A stretch of DNA of 20,098 nucleotides from an uncultured Oscillospiraceae bacterium (GTDB lineage Bacteria; Bacillota; Clostridia; Oscillospirales; Acutalibacteraceae): positions 1 through 20,098 of the forward strand of contig USHL01000003.1 in the NCBI GenBank assembly GCA_900554525.1, in the 5' to 3' direction. The number at the start of each line of letters is the position of its first letter. Position 1 is the first letter of the stretch. The position numbers and the translations under genes are program-made. The notes below the pieces were generated by a model. The model searched no databases. It saw only the letters and a list, made by a program, of their open reading frames with translations, and was not told the origin of the DNA. Positions 7,370 through 14,455 of this stretch are shown here, piece after piece.

Positions 7370-7902
7370 TGAGCACGACACAGTTTTTGTTTGCCGGCTT
7401 CGGCGGCCAGGGAATACTTTTTGCAGGCAAATTCGCGGCCTATAAAGGGCTTACCGACAATAAGCAGGTAAGCTGGCTGCCCTCCTACGGGCCGGAGATG
7501 CGCGGCGGCACGGCATCCTGCTCGGTAATTATCAGCGATGAGCCGGTAGGTTCCCCGATAGTTTCACGCCCGGATGTGCTGATCGCTATGAATCTTCCGT
7601 CGCTGGACCGCTATGAGGACGCGGTTGCTACAGGCGGCACGATATTTGTGGACTCGACCCTTATCGAAAGAAAGGTTAAGCGCGAGGATGTGGCGGTATA
7701 CTATATTCCGGCCACACGTCTTGCAAGCGAGAACAATATGCCTACCCTTGCCAATATGATAATTATGGGCAAGATTTTAAAGGTAATGAACGATTTCGGC
7801 GAGGAAAGCGTAAACGCAGCGCTTAAAAAGGTAATATCCGCTAAGCACGCCGATATGCTCGAGGTAAACCTCAGGGCGCTCCAGATAGGCGCCGAGGCAT
7901 AA
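7369..7902 (+). CDS. 2-oxoacid:ferredoxin oxidoreductase gamma subunit
   Basis: A 177-residue gamma subunit, the separate domain III of the 2-oxoacid:acceptor oxidoreductase family. It begins with the family pattern FAGFGGQGILFAGK and has SWLPSYGPEMRGG and NMPTLANMIIMG, which contribute to CoA and subunit contacts in homologues. It overlaps the beta gene by one base, with AAGGAGG (7355-7361) as ribosome binding site inside that gene. It completes a delta-alpha-beta-gamma set, so a whole enzyme is encoded here. It is followed 13 bases later by ilvE. Confidence 0.92.
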   Translation: MSTTQFLFAGFGGQGILFAGKFAAYKGLTDNKQVSWLPSYGPEMRGGTASCSVIISDEPVGSPIVSRPDVLIAMNLPSLDRYEDAVATGGTIFVDSTLIERKVKREDVAVYYIPATRLASENNMPTLANMIIMGKILKVMNDFGEESVNAALKKVISAKHADMLEVNLRALQIGAEA

Positions 7903-7915
7903 AGGAGACTTTAAA

Positions 7916-8980
7916 ATGGAAATAAAAATCACTAAAACCGATTGCCCTAAGGAAAAGCCGGACAGCGCGACCCTGGGCTTCGGAAAAATCTTTACCGACC
8001 ACATGTTTATGATGGATTATTCTGCCGGCAGGGGCTGGCATGACGCAAGGATAATCCCGTTCCAGAATATTTCTATTCATCCGGCCTCTACGGTGCTTCA
8101 TTACGGCTCCGAAATTTTCGAGGGCCTTAAAGCCTATCGCCGCGAGGACGGCGTTGTGCAGCTTTTCCGCCCGATCGAAAACGTGCGTCGTATGAACAAT
8201 TCCGCTGAAAGGCTCTGCCTGCCGCAGATTCCCGAAGATGACGCTATGCAGATTCTCGAAACCTTTGTGAGCCTCGAGCAGGACTGGACGCCTTCCGCTC
8301 CCGGCACCTCGCTTTATCTGCGTCCGTTTATGTACGGCAACGATGAATCGCTCGGGGTCCATGCCGTGCAGAATGCTACATATGTTATAATCGCGTCTCC
8401 GGTCGGCAGCTATTATAAAGAGGGTATAAATCCGGTTAAAATTATGATAGAGGACGAAGATGTCCGCGCCGTGCGCGGCGGCACAGGCTATGCGAAATGC
8501 GGCGGAAACTACGCCGCCAGCAACCGTGCGGGCCAGCGCGCCGAGGAAAAGGGATATTCGCAGGTTCTGTGGCTTGACGGTGTAGAGCGCAGGTATATCG
8601 AAGAGGTCGGCGCTATGAACGTTATGTTCAAGATAAACGGCGAGATCGTCACCCCCGCGCTTACCGGTTCGATACTTCCCGGTATTACCCGCAAATCCTG
8701 TATCGAGGTATTAAGGGATGAGGGCTATACCGTAAACGAACGGCTTCTGAGCGTTGATGAGCTTGGCGAGGCGCTTAAGAACGGTATCCTTGAGGAGGCA
8801 TGGGGCTGCGGAACCGCGGCGGTAGTTTCCCCGATAGGCGAGCTTTGCTATAAGGGTACTAAATACATCATAAATAACGGCGAGATCGGCAAGGTGACTC
8901 AGCACCTTTACGATACCCTTACCGGTATCCAGTGGGGTAAAATCGAAGATACTCGCGGCTGGACATATCCGATAAAATGA
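7916..8980 (+). CDS. ilvE: Branched-chain amino acid aminotransferase
   Basis: A 354-residue class IV (fold type IV) PLP aminotransferase of the longer BCAT form. It moves the amino group between glutamate and the 2-oxoacids of Val, Leu and Ile. Features: LHYGSEIFEGLKAYR (residues 61-75), the PLP lysine Lys194 in GTGYAKCGGNYAAS, EEVGAMNVMF (229-238), LTGSILPGITR, and GCGTAAVVSPIG near the C-terminus. Length and motifs are normal. AAAGGAG (7901-7907) precedes the ATG by 8 bases. It is the last gene of the T-box operon; a terminator follows within 10 bases. Its product and substrate pool are exactly those of VOR, which ties the operon to branched-chain amino acids. Confidence 0.96.
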   Translation: MEIKITKTDCPKEKPDSATLGFGKIFTDHMFMMDYSAGRGWHDARIIPFQNISIHPASTVLHYGSEIFEGLKAYRREDGVVQLFRPIENVRRMNNSAERLCLPQIPEDDAMQILETFVSLEQDWTPSAPGTSLYLRPFMYGNDESLGVHAVQNATYVIIASPVGSYYKEGINPVKIMIEDEDVRAVRGGTGYAKCGGNYAASNRAGQRAEEKGYSQVLWLDGVERRYIEEVGAMNVMFKINGEIVTPALTGSILPGITRKSCIEVLRDEGYTVNERLLSVDELGEALKNGILEEAWGCGTAAVVSPIGELCYKGTKYIINNGEIGKVTQHLYDTLTGIQWGKIEDTRGWTYPIK

Positions 8981-8986
8981 ATCTTC

Positions 8987-9016
8987 TTCCCCGAAAGCCT
9001 TTTCGGGGAATTTTTA
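8987..9016 (+). terminator. Intrinsic terminator after ilvE
   Basis: TTCCCCGAAA (8987-8996) pairs perfectly with TTTCGGGGAA (9002-9011) around a 5-base loop, followed by TTTTT (9012-9016). It marks the end of the operon that begins at the promoter at 1996. Confidence 0.93.
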
Positions 9017-9025
9017 TATTATCTG

Positions 9026-9055
9026 TATAAAAAGTAGATTCGACAGGAAATAACC
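9026..9055 (+). promoter_or_regulatory. Possible forespore (sigma-F/G-like) promoter of ypeB
   Basis: GTATA at 9026-9030, a 16-base gap, and GGAAATAAC at 9047-9055 roughly match sigma-F/sigma-G boxes (GTATA and GGnnAnA). No good sigma-A promoter was seen in 9017-9154. The match is short and may be chance, but sleB-ypeB is sigma-G dependent in Bacillus. Confidence 0.25.
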
Positions 9056-9154
9056 GTAAAAATCTCTTTATTAAATAGGGTAAACCGTAAGCGCTGAAAA
9101 ATGTTAATATTTTTCTTCCGTTTGGAAATAATATGTAAAAACGGAGGTAAAGAT

Positions 9155-10483
9155 ATGAAACGACGCACAACGGTAAAAATACTTTCATTCTGTACTGCGG
9201 CGGTGCTGGCGGCGGCCGGATTCGCCGTAAAATCGCATATGGAGCTTAAGAAATACCGGCTGGAAATTCAGAACGGATATTCCCGTTCGCTCGACGAACT
9301 GGGGGCGAGCGTCAACAATATCTCGTTGATTCTCGAAAAGGCGGAATTTGCCACAACCCCTAAGCATATAAGCAACATTGCCAATAAGCTTTTGATTGAA
9401 GCCGAGAACGCCAAGTCCGCGCTTGCCCAGCTGCCGGCGGGCGGTGAGGAACTGACCGTACTCAACAGATTTCTTTCGCAGGTCGGTAATTATGCTGTTT
9501 CGGTTGCAAAAAGCTTGGCGTCGGGCGGAACGCTTGATAATGCGGTAAGCGACAATATGGCTGTATTACGCGATACGGCGCAGAAGGTGGCTTTGGCGGT
9601 AAGCAATTCGCAGATAACCTATAATAATCTTGACTACTGGGCGGAGGAGCTTGACCGTGAGCTTGACGGCGCCGTTGATTCCGAAACGCTTGCCGGTTCG
9701 CTCGGCGAGCTGGAGGAAAGCCTTTCCGACTATCCAAAGCTTGTATATGACGGCCCGTATTCCGACCATATACTGGAAAAGGAACCCGCGATGATAAAAG
9801 ACGCGGAGCATGTGAGCGAAAGCGAGGCGCTGGAGACCGCCGCCGAAACTGCGGGAGTCAGCCGCAGCGAGCTTGTTTCGGACGGCCTGCAGGAGGGCTC
9901 TATACCCGCCTACCGCTTTTCAAATTCGTCGGTTAGCGTAACGGTCAGCCGCAGCGGAGGATATGCCGTTTATATGCGTAAAAACCGCACGGTGGGCGAC
10001 AGTATTTTAAGCTACGGGCAGGCGCTTGACAAGGCGAAAAGGTATCTGGAAAGAATCGGTATGAAAAGCTTCTGTGAGACCTATTATTTTACCGACGAGG
10101 GCGTCTGCGTAATAAATTTTGCTTATCTTGACGGGAAAACCATATGCTATACCGACCTTGTAAAGGTGGGCGTTGCGATGGACAGCGGAGAGATTATGCT
10201 GTATGAGGCGAGCGGATATCTCACCAATCATACCGAGCGGGCGTTTGAAACTCCCGCGGTCACAGAAGAAAAAGCGGCGGAAATCGTAAGCCCGAAACTG
10301 AAAATAAGAGAGACCGCGCTGGCGCTCATACCTACCGAAAGCGGCGGCGAGGTGCGCTGCTATGAGTTTGTCTGCGTTTCCGAGGCCGAGCAGGATGTGC
10401 TGATGTATATCAATGCCGTAACACTTGAGGAAGAGGATATACTGATACTTCTTAAAAGTGACGGCGGCACGCTTGTAAAATAA
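9155..10483 (+). CDS. ypeB: Germination protein YpeB
   Basis: A 442-residue protein with a short basic N-terminus (MKRRTTVK) and one membrane segment (about residues 9-25), then a long helical region (about 30-190) rich in paired Asn, Asp and Leu positions and a C-terminal half with PepSY-like repeats (ALDKAKRYLERIGMKSF and the VTEEKAAEIVSPKLKI region). This is the plan of YpeB, which holds the cortex-lytic enzyme SleB in the dormant spore and is needed for its function at germination. I chose ATG at 9155 because GGAGG (9143-9147) lies 7 bases upstream; an in-frame ATG at 9101 would add 18 residues before the membrane segment and has no ribosome binding site. sleB usually stands just upstream of ypeB in Bacillus; here ilvE does, so it must be elsewhere or absent. 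The gene implies a spore-forming ancestry. Confidence 0.85.
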   Translation: MKRRTTVKILSFCTAAVLAAAGFAVKSHMELKKYRLEIQNGYSRSLDELGASVNNISLILEKAEFATTPKHISNIANKLLIEAENAKSALAQLPAGGEELTVLNRFLSQVGNYAVSVAKSLASGGTLDNAVSDNMAVLRDTAQKVALAVSNSQITYNNLDYWAEELDRELDGAVDSETLAGSLGELEESLSDYPKLVYDGPYSDHILEKEPAMIKDAEHVSESEALETAAETAGVSRSELVSDGLQEGSIPAYRFSNSSVSVTVSRSGGYAVYMRKNRTVGDSILSYGQALDKAKRYLERIGMKSFCETYYFTDEGVCVINFAYLDGKTICYTDLVKVGVAMDSGEIMLYEASGYLTNHTERAFETPAVTEEKAAEIVSPKLKIRETALALIPTESGGEVRCYEFVCVSEAEQDVLMYINAVTLEEEDILILLKSDGGTLVK

Positions 10484-10486
10484 TAC

Positions 10487-10515
10487 TTGATTTTTTATCC
10501 GTTTTATGTTAGAAT
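10487..10515 (+). promoter_or_regulatory. Sigma-A promoter of rplS
   Basis: TTGATT (10487-10492), a 17-base spacer, and TAGAAT (10510-10515) with TG at 10507-10508 as an extended -10. It begins only four bases after the ypeB stop and puts the start of transcription near 10522, ahead of the structured leader. Confidence 0.8.
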
Positions 10516-10529
10516 AATTGAGCATTTGA

Positions 10530-10615
10530 TTTCACCCGAGCCTTACGGGTGGGTTCATTGCCGAAAATTCGACATTGAAGCGGGCGGTCCTCTTCCCCAC
10601 GGCGGGTATGAACGT
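10530..10615 (+). promoter_or_regulatory. Structured 5' leader of rplS, likely L19 autoregulatory leader
   Basis: The untranslated region can fold into a small hairpin, CACCCG (10533-10538) with CGGGTG (10546-10551), beside a larger stem, GTTCAT (10553-10558) with ATGAAC (10608-10613) continuing through GCCG (10560-10563) with CGGC (10600-10603). L19 leaders that let the protein repress its own synthesis are known in Bacillota. The match to that family is by position and general shape; I could not compare it with the covariance model. Confidence 0.5.
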
Positions 10616-10641
10616 CTGAAATATTTTAAGGAGGAAGAAAA

Positions 10642-10986
10642 ATGGACGTAATCAAGGAATTAACGGCTGAACAGCTTAAAAACGACGTTCCCGAAATTCT
10701 TATCGGCAGCACCGTTAAAGTGCACGTAAGAATAAAGGAAGGCGAAAAGGAAAGGATTCAGGTGTTCGAAGGCACCGTTATCGCCAAGAACAACAGCGGT
10801 ATATCAGAGACCTTCACCGTCCGCCGCGTTTCATACGGCGTGGGCGTTGAGCGCGTATTCCCGGTACATTCGCCGAGCGTCGCGAAGATCGAGCTTGTCC
10901 GCAAGGGCCAGGTCCGCAGAGCAAAGCTTTATTATCTGCGTGACAGGGTCGGCAAGGCGGCCAAGGTCAAAGAGCTTATCGGTTAA
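10642..10986 (+). CDS. rplS: 50S ribosomal protein L19
   Basis: A 114-residue protein of normal length for L19, with VKVHVRIKEGEKERIQVFEG, TFTVRRVSYGVGVERVFPVHSP and the C-terminal RRAKLYYLRDRVGKAAKVKE. L19 sits at the 30S-50S interface. A perfect AAGGAGGA (10628-10635) precedes the ATG by 6 bases, as expected for a highly expressed gene. It heads the rplS-lepB-rbgA-rnhB-yraN run seen in many Firmicutes. Confidence 0.98.
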   Translation: MDVIKELTAEQLKNDVPEILIGSTVKVHVRIKEGEKERIQVFEGTVIAKNNSGISETFTVRRVSYGVGVERVFPVHSPSVAKIELVRKGQVRRAKLYYLRDRVGKAAKVKELIG

Positions 10987-11000
10987 TAAGGCAGTAAAAT

Positions 11001-11032
11001 GGGGGCGGGTTATTTTAACGCGTCCCCGTTTT
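11001..11032 (+). terminator. Hairpin between rplS and lepB (terminator or attenuator)
   Basis: Bases 11001-11012 pair with 11016-11027 (11 of 12 positions, one G-G mismatch) around a TTT loop, followed by GTTTT. The U-run is short and interrupted by G, so partial termination that lowers expression of lepB and later genes relative to rplS seems likelier than a full stop. Confidence 0.65.
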
Positions 11033-11055
11033 GCATTAAGAACGGAGAGAAAGGT

Positions 11056-11706
11056 ATGGATGATAGGGAAATCCTCGGCAAGTCCGGGGGCTTTGTAGTA
11101 GATACCGGCTTTGCAGAACATACGCCCGATACCGAAACTCATAATGAAAATTCCCGCGTCAAAGAAGTTTTTGAATGGCTCGATGTGCTGACGACGGCGA
11201 TAATCGCGGTGGTCGTCGTCTTCAGCCTGCTGTTCCGCGTCGCTACGATAGACGGCGAATCAATGGAAAGAACGCTTTTTTCAAACGATAAGGTTATAAT
11301 AACCAATCTTGCCTATGAGCCGAAATTCGGCGATATCGTGGTTATTTCCCGCAATGCGGATAATTCGGTTGAGAGCGTCGGCAGCAGCGATATGCCCATA
11401 ATAAAACGCGTTATAGCTGTCGGCGGCCAGACGGTGGATATAGATTTTGAAAGCGGAATTGTTTCGGTAGACGGCACTCCGCTTGACGAGCCTTATGCCA
11501 ATACCCCCACCAACCGGTATTATGATATCGAGTTTCCTGTATACGTGCCGGAGGGGTATATTTTCGTTCTCGGCGATAACCGCAACGATTCGCTGGACAG
11601 CCGCGCTTCGCAGATAGGCGAGAACGGGCTTATAGACACGCGCTACGTGCTGGGCCATGCAGTGCTCAGAATATTTCCGTTTGATAAAATAGAGTGGCTT
11701 GGATAA
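11056..11706 (+). CDS. lepB: Signal peptidase I
   Basis: A 216-residue type I signal peptidase that cleaves leader peptides from exported proteins at the outer face of the membrane. A hydrophilic, acidic N-terminus of about 36 residues comes before one membrane segment (about 43-60, VLTTAIIAVVVVFSLLF). Catalytic Ser69 is in GESMERTL and the general-base Lys117 in IIKRVIAVGG; the VLGDNRNDSLDSR box follows. ATG at 11056 is chosen because GGAGAG (11044-11049) stands 6 bases upstream; a longer in-frame start at 10999 falls on the rplS-lepB hairpin. Its stop shares a base with the next ATG (TAATG). The acidic extension is longer than in short Bacillus SipS-type enzymes. Confidence 0.95.
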   Translation: MDDREILGKSGGFVVDTGFAEHTPDTETHNENSRVKEVFEWLDVLTTAIIAVVVVFSLLFRVATIDGESMERTLFSNDKVIITNLAYEPKFGDIVVISRNADNSVESVGSSDMPIIKRVIAVGGQTVDIDFESGIVSVDGTPLDEPYANTPTNRYYDIEFPVYVPEGYIFVLGDNRNDSLDSRASQIGENGLIDTRYVLGHAVLRIFPFDKIEWLG

Positions 11707-12572
11707 TGAGTGAAATGCAGAATATACAGTGGTTTCCCGGGCATATGGCGAAGACAAGGCGCAAAATCAAAGAGATTCTGCCGCTTATTGACGCGGTGGC
11801 GGAAATTGTCGACGCCCGCATACCTTCAAGCTCGCGCAACCCTGAGCTTGAAAGCCTGATTGCCGGAAAGCCTCATATAATACTTCTCAATAAATGCGAT
11901 ATGGCTGATCCGTCGGTGACCGCCGAATGGACAGAGCATTATAAGTCTCAGGGTATTTGCGCCATAGCGGTGGACTGTAAAAGCGGAAAAGGGCTTTCGG
12001 CTTTTAAAAGCTCTGTCCTTACCGCACTGTCGGATAAGCTCGCGGCCTACCGTGAAAAGGGTATGGTCGGCAAGCCGTTAAGAATAATGGTCGTAGGTAT
12101 ACCCAACGTCGGTAAATCCTCATTTATCAACCGCATAGCGGGCGGCGGAAAGGCTAAGGTTGAAAACCGTCCCGGCGTCACGCGCGGTAATCAGTGGTTT
12201 ACAATCGGCAAACAGCTTGAGCTTTTAGACACGCCCGGTGTTTTATGGCCTAAATTTGAGGATAAAACCGTGGGCGAGCGGCTTGCCTTTACCGGAGCGG
12301 TCAAGGACCGTATACTTGATACCGAGCTTCTGGCGGTAAGGCTGCTTGAACTGCTTGCCGCTTATTATCCGCAGCTGCTGACCGCCCGTTACGGCGAGCT
12401 GGATTTTGACGGCGACGGCTATGACCTTTTGTGCCGGATAGGCAAAAAGCGCGGTATGGTCATACGCGGCGGGGAGACAGACACCGAACGCGCGGCAAAC
12501 ATGCTGTTAGAGGAATACCGCAGCTGCAAAATAGGGAAAATATCTTTGGAAAGGGTAGAGAAAAATGCCTGA
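11706..12572 (+). CDS. rbgA: Ribosome biogenesis GTPase RbgA (YlqF)
   Basis: A 288-residue circularly permuted GTPase needed for late assembly of the 50S subunit. The hallmark QWFPGHMAK is at residues 8-16. The G motifs come in permuted order: G4 NKCD (62-65), G5-like VDCKSGKG (89-96), G1 GIPNVGKS (131-138), G2 region PGVTRG, G3 DTPG (175-178). A C-terminal RNA-binding helical domain follows. ATG 11706 overlaps the lepB stop by one base and gives the usual family N-terminus; the longer form from 11694 adds only MAWI. It ends 8 bases inside rnhB. Placement beside rplS and rnhB is the usual one. Confidence 0.96.
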   Translation: MSEMQNIQWFPGHMAKTRRKIKEILPLIDAVAEIVDARIPSSSRNPELESLIAGKPHIILLNKCDMADPSVTAEWTEHYKSQGICAIAVDCKSGKGLSAFKSSVLTALSDKLAAYREKGMVGKPLRIMVVGIPNVGKSSFINRIAGGGKAKVENRPGVTRGNQWFTIGKQLELLDTPGVLWPKFEDKTVGERLAFTGAVKDRILDTELLAVRLLELLAAYYPQLLTARYGELDFDGDGYDLLCRIGKKRGMVIRGGETDTERAANMLLEEYRSCKIGKISLERVEKNA

Positions 12573-13167
12573 TTACCAATATGAGAAAGCCGCCTTACTG
12601 CGCGGCTTTAACTGTATCTGCGGTGTAGACGAGGCGGGGCGGGGCCCGCTTGCAGGTCCGGTTTGCGCGGCGGCGGTGATACTTCGTCCGGATACCGTTA
12701 TAGAGGGGCTCGACGATTCCAAAAAGCTTACCGAAAAGAAGCGCGAGGCGCTGTTTGATATTATAAAAGAAAAGGCTGAGGCATACGCCGTTGCCTTCGG
12801 AACGCCGGAGGAAATCGAGCGCTTCAATATTCTGGAGGCAACCTTTATCGCGATGAACCGTGCGGTGGAAGCACTGACGGTAAAGGCGGATTATGCGATT
12901 ATTGACGGAAACAGGGCGCCGGGAAATATAAAAATCCCCTGCGAGACCGTTGTAAAGGGTGATTCAAAATCCATGTCTGTGGCGGCGGCGTCGGTGCTTG
13001 CCAAGGTCACGCGTGACCGTCTGATGCTGGAATACGATAAAAAATACCCGCAGTATAACTTTAAAAAGCATAAGGGCTACGGCACTAAGGAGCATATTGA
13101 GCTTTTACATAAATTCGGCCCGTGCGAGATACACAGGCTTTCATTTTTGAAAAATATTTTGGGGTGA
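12565..13167 (+). CDS. rnhB: Ribonuclease HII
   Basis: A 200-residue RNase HII, which cuts the RNA strand of RNA-DNA hybrids and removes single ribonucleotides from DNA. Signature VDEAGRGPLAGPV begins at residue 21; the four metal-binding acids are Asp22, Glu23, Asp114 (IIDGN) and Asp133 (VKGDSKS). Motifs SVAAASVLAKVTRD and the C-terminal HKGYGTKEH are present, so the enzyme looks active. The gene begins inside the end of rbgA (8-base overlap), with GGAAAGGGTAGAG just upstream, and its stop touches the start region of the yraN-like gene. Confidence 0.97.
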   Translation: MPDYQYEKAALLRGFNCICGVDEAGRGPLAGPVCAAAVILRPDTVIEGLDDSKKLTEKKREALFDIIKEKAEAYAVAFGTPEEIERFNILEATFIAMNRAVEALTVKADYAIIDGNRAPGNIKIPCETVVKGDSKSMSVAAASVLAKVTRDRLMLEYDKKYPQYNFKKHKGYGTKEHIELLHKFGPCEIHRLSFLKNILG

Positions 13168-13172
13168 TCGGA

Positions 13173-13535
13173 TTGTCAGGCGCAGAGACCGGCAAAACCG
13201 GTGAGCGCATGGTGGCGGAATATATGCGCTCAAAAGGGCTTGCGGTAATAAGACAAAACTATCATTCTCGGTTCGGTGAAATCGACATAATCGCCGAGTC
13301 GGCGGAATATATAATCTTTACAGAGGTTAAGACCCGCCGTGAAAACAGCATCGTTTCCCCTGCCGAGGCGGTTGACGCGTCTAAACGGCGCAGGATTATG
13401 CTTACTGCCGAGGATTTTCTCTCTAAATTCGAAACGGAGCTCCAGCCGAGATTCGATGTGGCAGAGGTGACGGTTTACCGCAAAAAAGGCGGCGGCGACG
13501 GGTACAGGCTCAATTATATAAAAAACGCTTTTTAA
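13173..13535 (+). CDS. YraN/UPF0102 family endonuclease-like protein
   Basis: A 120-residue member of UPF0102, a small family with a PD-(D/E)xK nuclease fold and uncertain role, possibly in DNA repair or uptake. Visible: GERMVAEYMRSKG, then RFGEIDIIA and FTEVKTRR, in which Glu/Asp and the ExK motif match the nuclease core. The start is not certain. TTG at 13173 has GGGGTGA (13161-13167) at good spacing and gives a typical length. GTG at 13164 overlaps the rnhB TGA by a GTGA junction and would add three residues. Position after rnhB is common in Firmicutes. Confidence 0.88.
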   Translation: MSGAETGKTGERMVAEYMRSKGLAVIRQNYHSRFGEIDIIAESAEYIIFTEVKTRRENSIVSPAEAVDASKRRRIMLTAEDFLSKFETELQPRFDVAEVTVYRKKGGGDGYRLNYIKNAF

Positions 13536-13550
13536 AGGCAGGTGGCGGCA

Positions 13551-14417
13551 GTGGATTATTTTGACCTTCACTGCGATACTCCGTATGAGTGCTTTTTTAA
13601 GTCGCAGGGCTTTTATAAAAACAGTCTCGCTGTTTCGGGCAGGGCCGGCAGGCGCTTTGAGCGGTGGAAGCAGGTTTTTGCCGTGTGGATAAAAGACGAC
13701 GCCGAAAACCCGTTCGGGCTTTACAGGAATATTATGTCGGATTTTAAGTCTAAGCTTGACGGAAAGCCTGAAAATCTTACGCCGCTGTTTTCGGTTGAGG
13801 GCGGAGCGGTCATTGAAGACGACTCCGACCGCGTTTATGAGCTGAAAAAGGACGGCGTGAAATTTCTGACGCTCACCTGGAACGGTGAAAACCGAATTGC
13901 CGGCGGCAGTATGACCGATGCCGGACTTACGGAATTCGGGAAAGAGGTTATTGAAAAGCTTAACCGAGCGGGGATGGCCTGCGACCTTTCACATCTCAAC
14001 GACAAGAGCTTTTATGCGGCGGCGGAGCTGGCGGAAAGGCCGCTTGCCACCCATTCAAACTGCCGTGCGGTCTGCGGCGCTCCGCGGAATCTGACCGACG
14101 GACAGTTAAAGCTTATCGCCGGACGCGGCGGCATAGTGGGACTTTGCTTTTATCCGCTTTTTTTGGGCGGAGACGTTTACGAAAAGCTTTATGAAAATAT
14201 CTGCCATATGCTTGATTTAGGGCTTGAAAACAGCATTTCGATAGGCTCGGATTTTGACGGAGCGGATATGGATCCGCGGCTTTGCGGAATTTACGATGTG
14301 CCGAAGCTTTACCGCTTCCTGCGCAGGAAAGGGCTGGATGCTCCGCTGCTTGAAAAAATATTCTATCAGAACGCGGAAAATTTTCTTGAAACCTTTGACA
14401 AAAGCAAGGTATTATAA
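13551..14417 (+). CDS. Membrane-dipeptidase family (M19) zinc peptidase
   Basis: A 288-residue M19 metallopeptidase that should cleave dipeptides, D-amino acids in the second position often included. Metal ligands fall where expected: His7 and Asp9 in FDLHCDT, bridging Glu83 in FSVEGGAV, His148 in DLSHLND and His168 in ATHSNCR; SIGSDFDGAD and the NAENFLETF end are also typical. It has no signal peptide, so it acts in the cytoplasm. GTG at 13551 is preferred because AGGTGG (13540-13545) lies 5 bases upstream; GTG at 13542 overlaps that site. It follows yraN by 15 bases and precedes thrC by 38, so it may be cotranscribed, perhaps for peptide or cell-wall turnover. Confidence 0.88.
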   Translation: MDYFDLHCDTPYECFFKSQGFYKNSLAVSGRAGRRFERWKQVFAVWIKDDAENPFGLYRNIMSDFKSKLDGKPENLTPLFSVEGGAVIEDDSDRVYELKKDGVKFLTLTWNGENRIAGGSMTDAGLTEFGKEVIEKLNRAGMACDLSHLNDKSFYAAAELAERPLATHSNCRAVCGAPRNLTDGQLKLIAGRGGIVGLCFYPLFLGGDVYEKLYENICHMLDLGLENSISIGSDFDGADMDPRLCGIYDVPKLYRFLRRKGLDAPLLEKIFYQNAENFLETFDKSKVL

Positions 14418-14455
14418 TAAAATAATTAAAGATGTTTAAATTAGGAGTAACCGTT

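Noticed and set aside
5556..7902. Indolepyruvate or 2-oxoglutarate:ferredoxin oxidoreductase instead of VOR
   Set aside because: Indolepyruvate enzymes usually have two subunits with the ferredoxin domain fused to alpha. The four-subunit layout, the VorB-like alpha sequence and the adjoining ilvE favour branched 2-oxoacids, though substrate range cannot be proved from sequence.
2344..8980. Operon as a degradative, ATP-yielding pathway for branched-chain amino acids
   Set aside because: Degradation to gain ATP normally ends in an ADP-forming acyl-CoA synthetase or a CoA transfer plus kinase. The AMP-forming enzyme favours acid activation, and a T-box would switch the operon on in starvation, which is wrong for degradation.
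9101..9154. Earlier in-frame ATG (9101) for ypeB
   Set aside because: It has no ribosome binding site, while GGAGG at 9143-9147 points clearly to ATG 9155, which also gives a normal basic N-terminus before the membrane segment.
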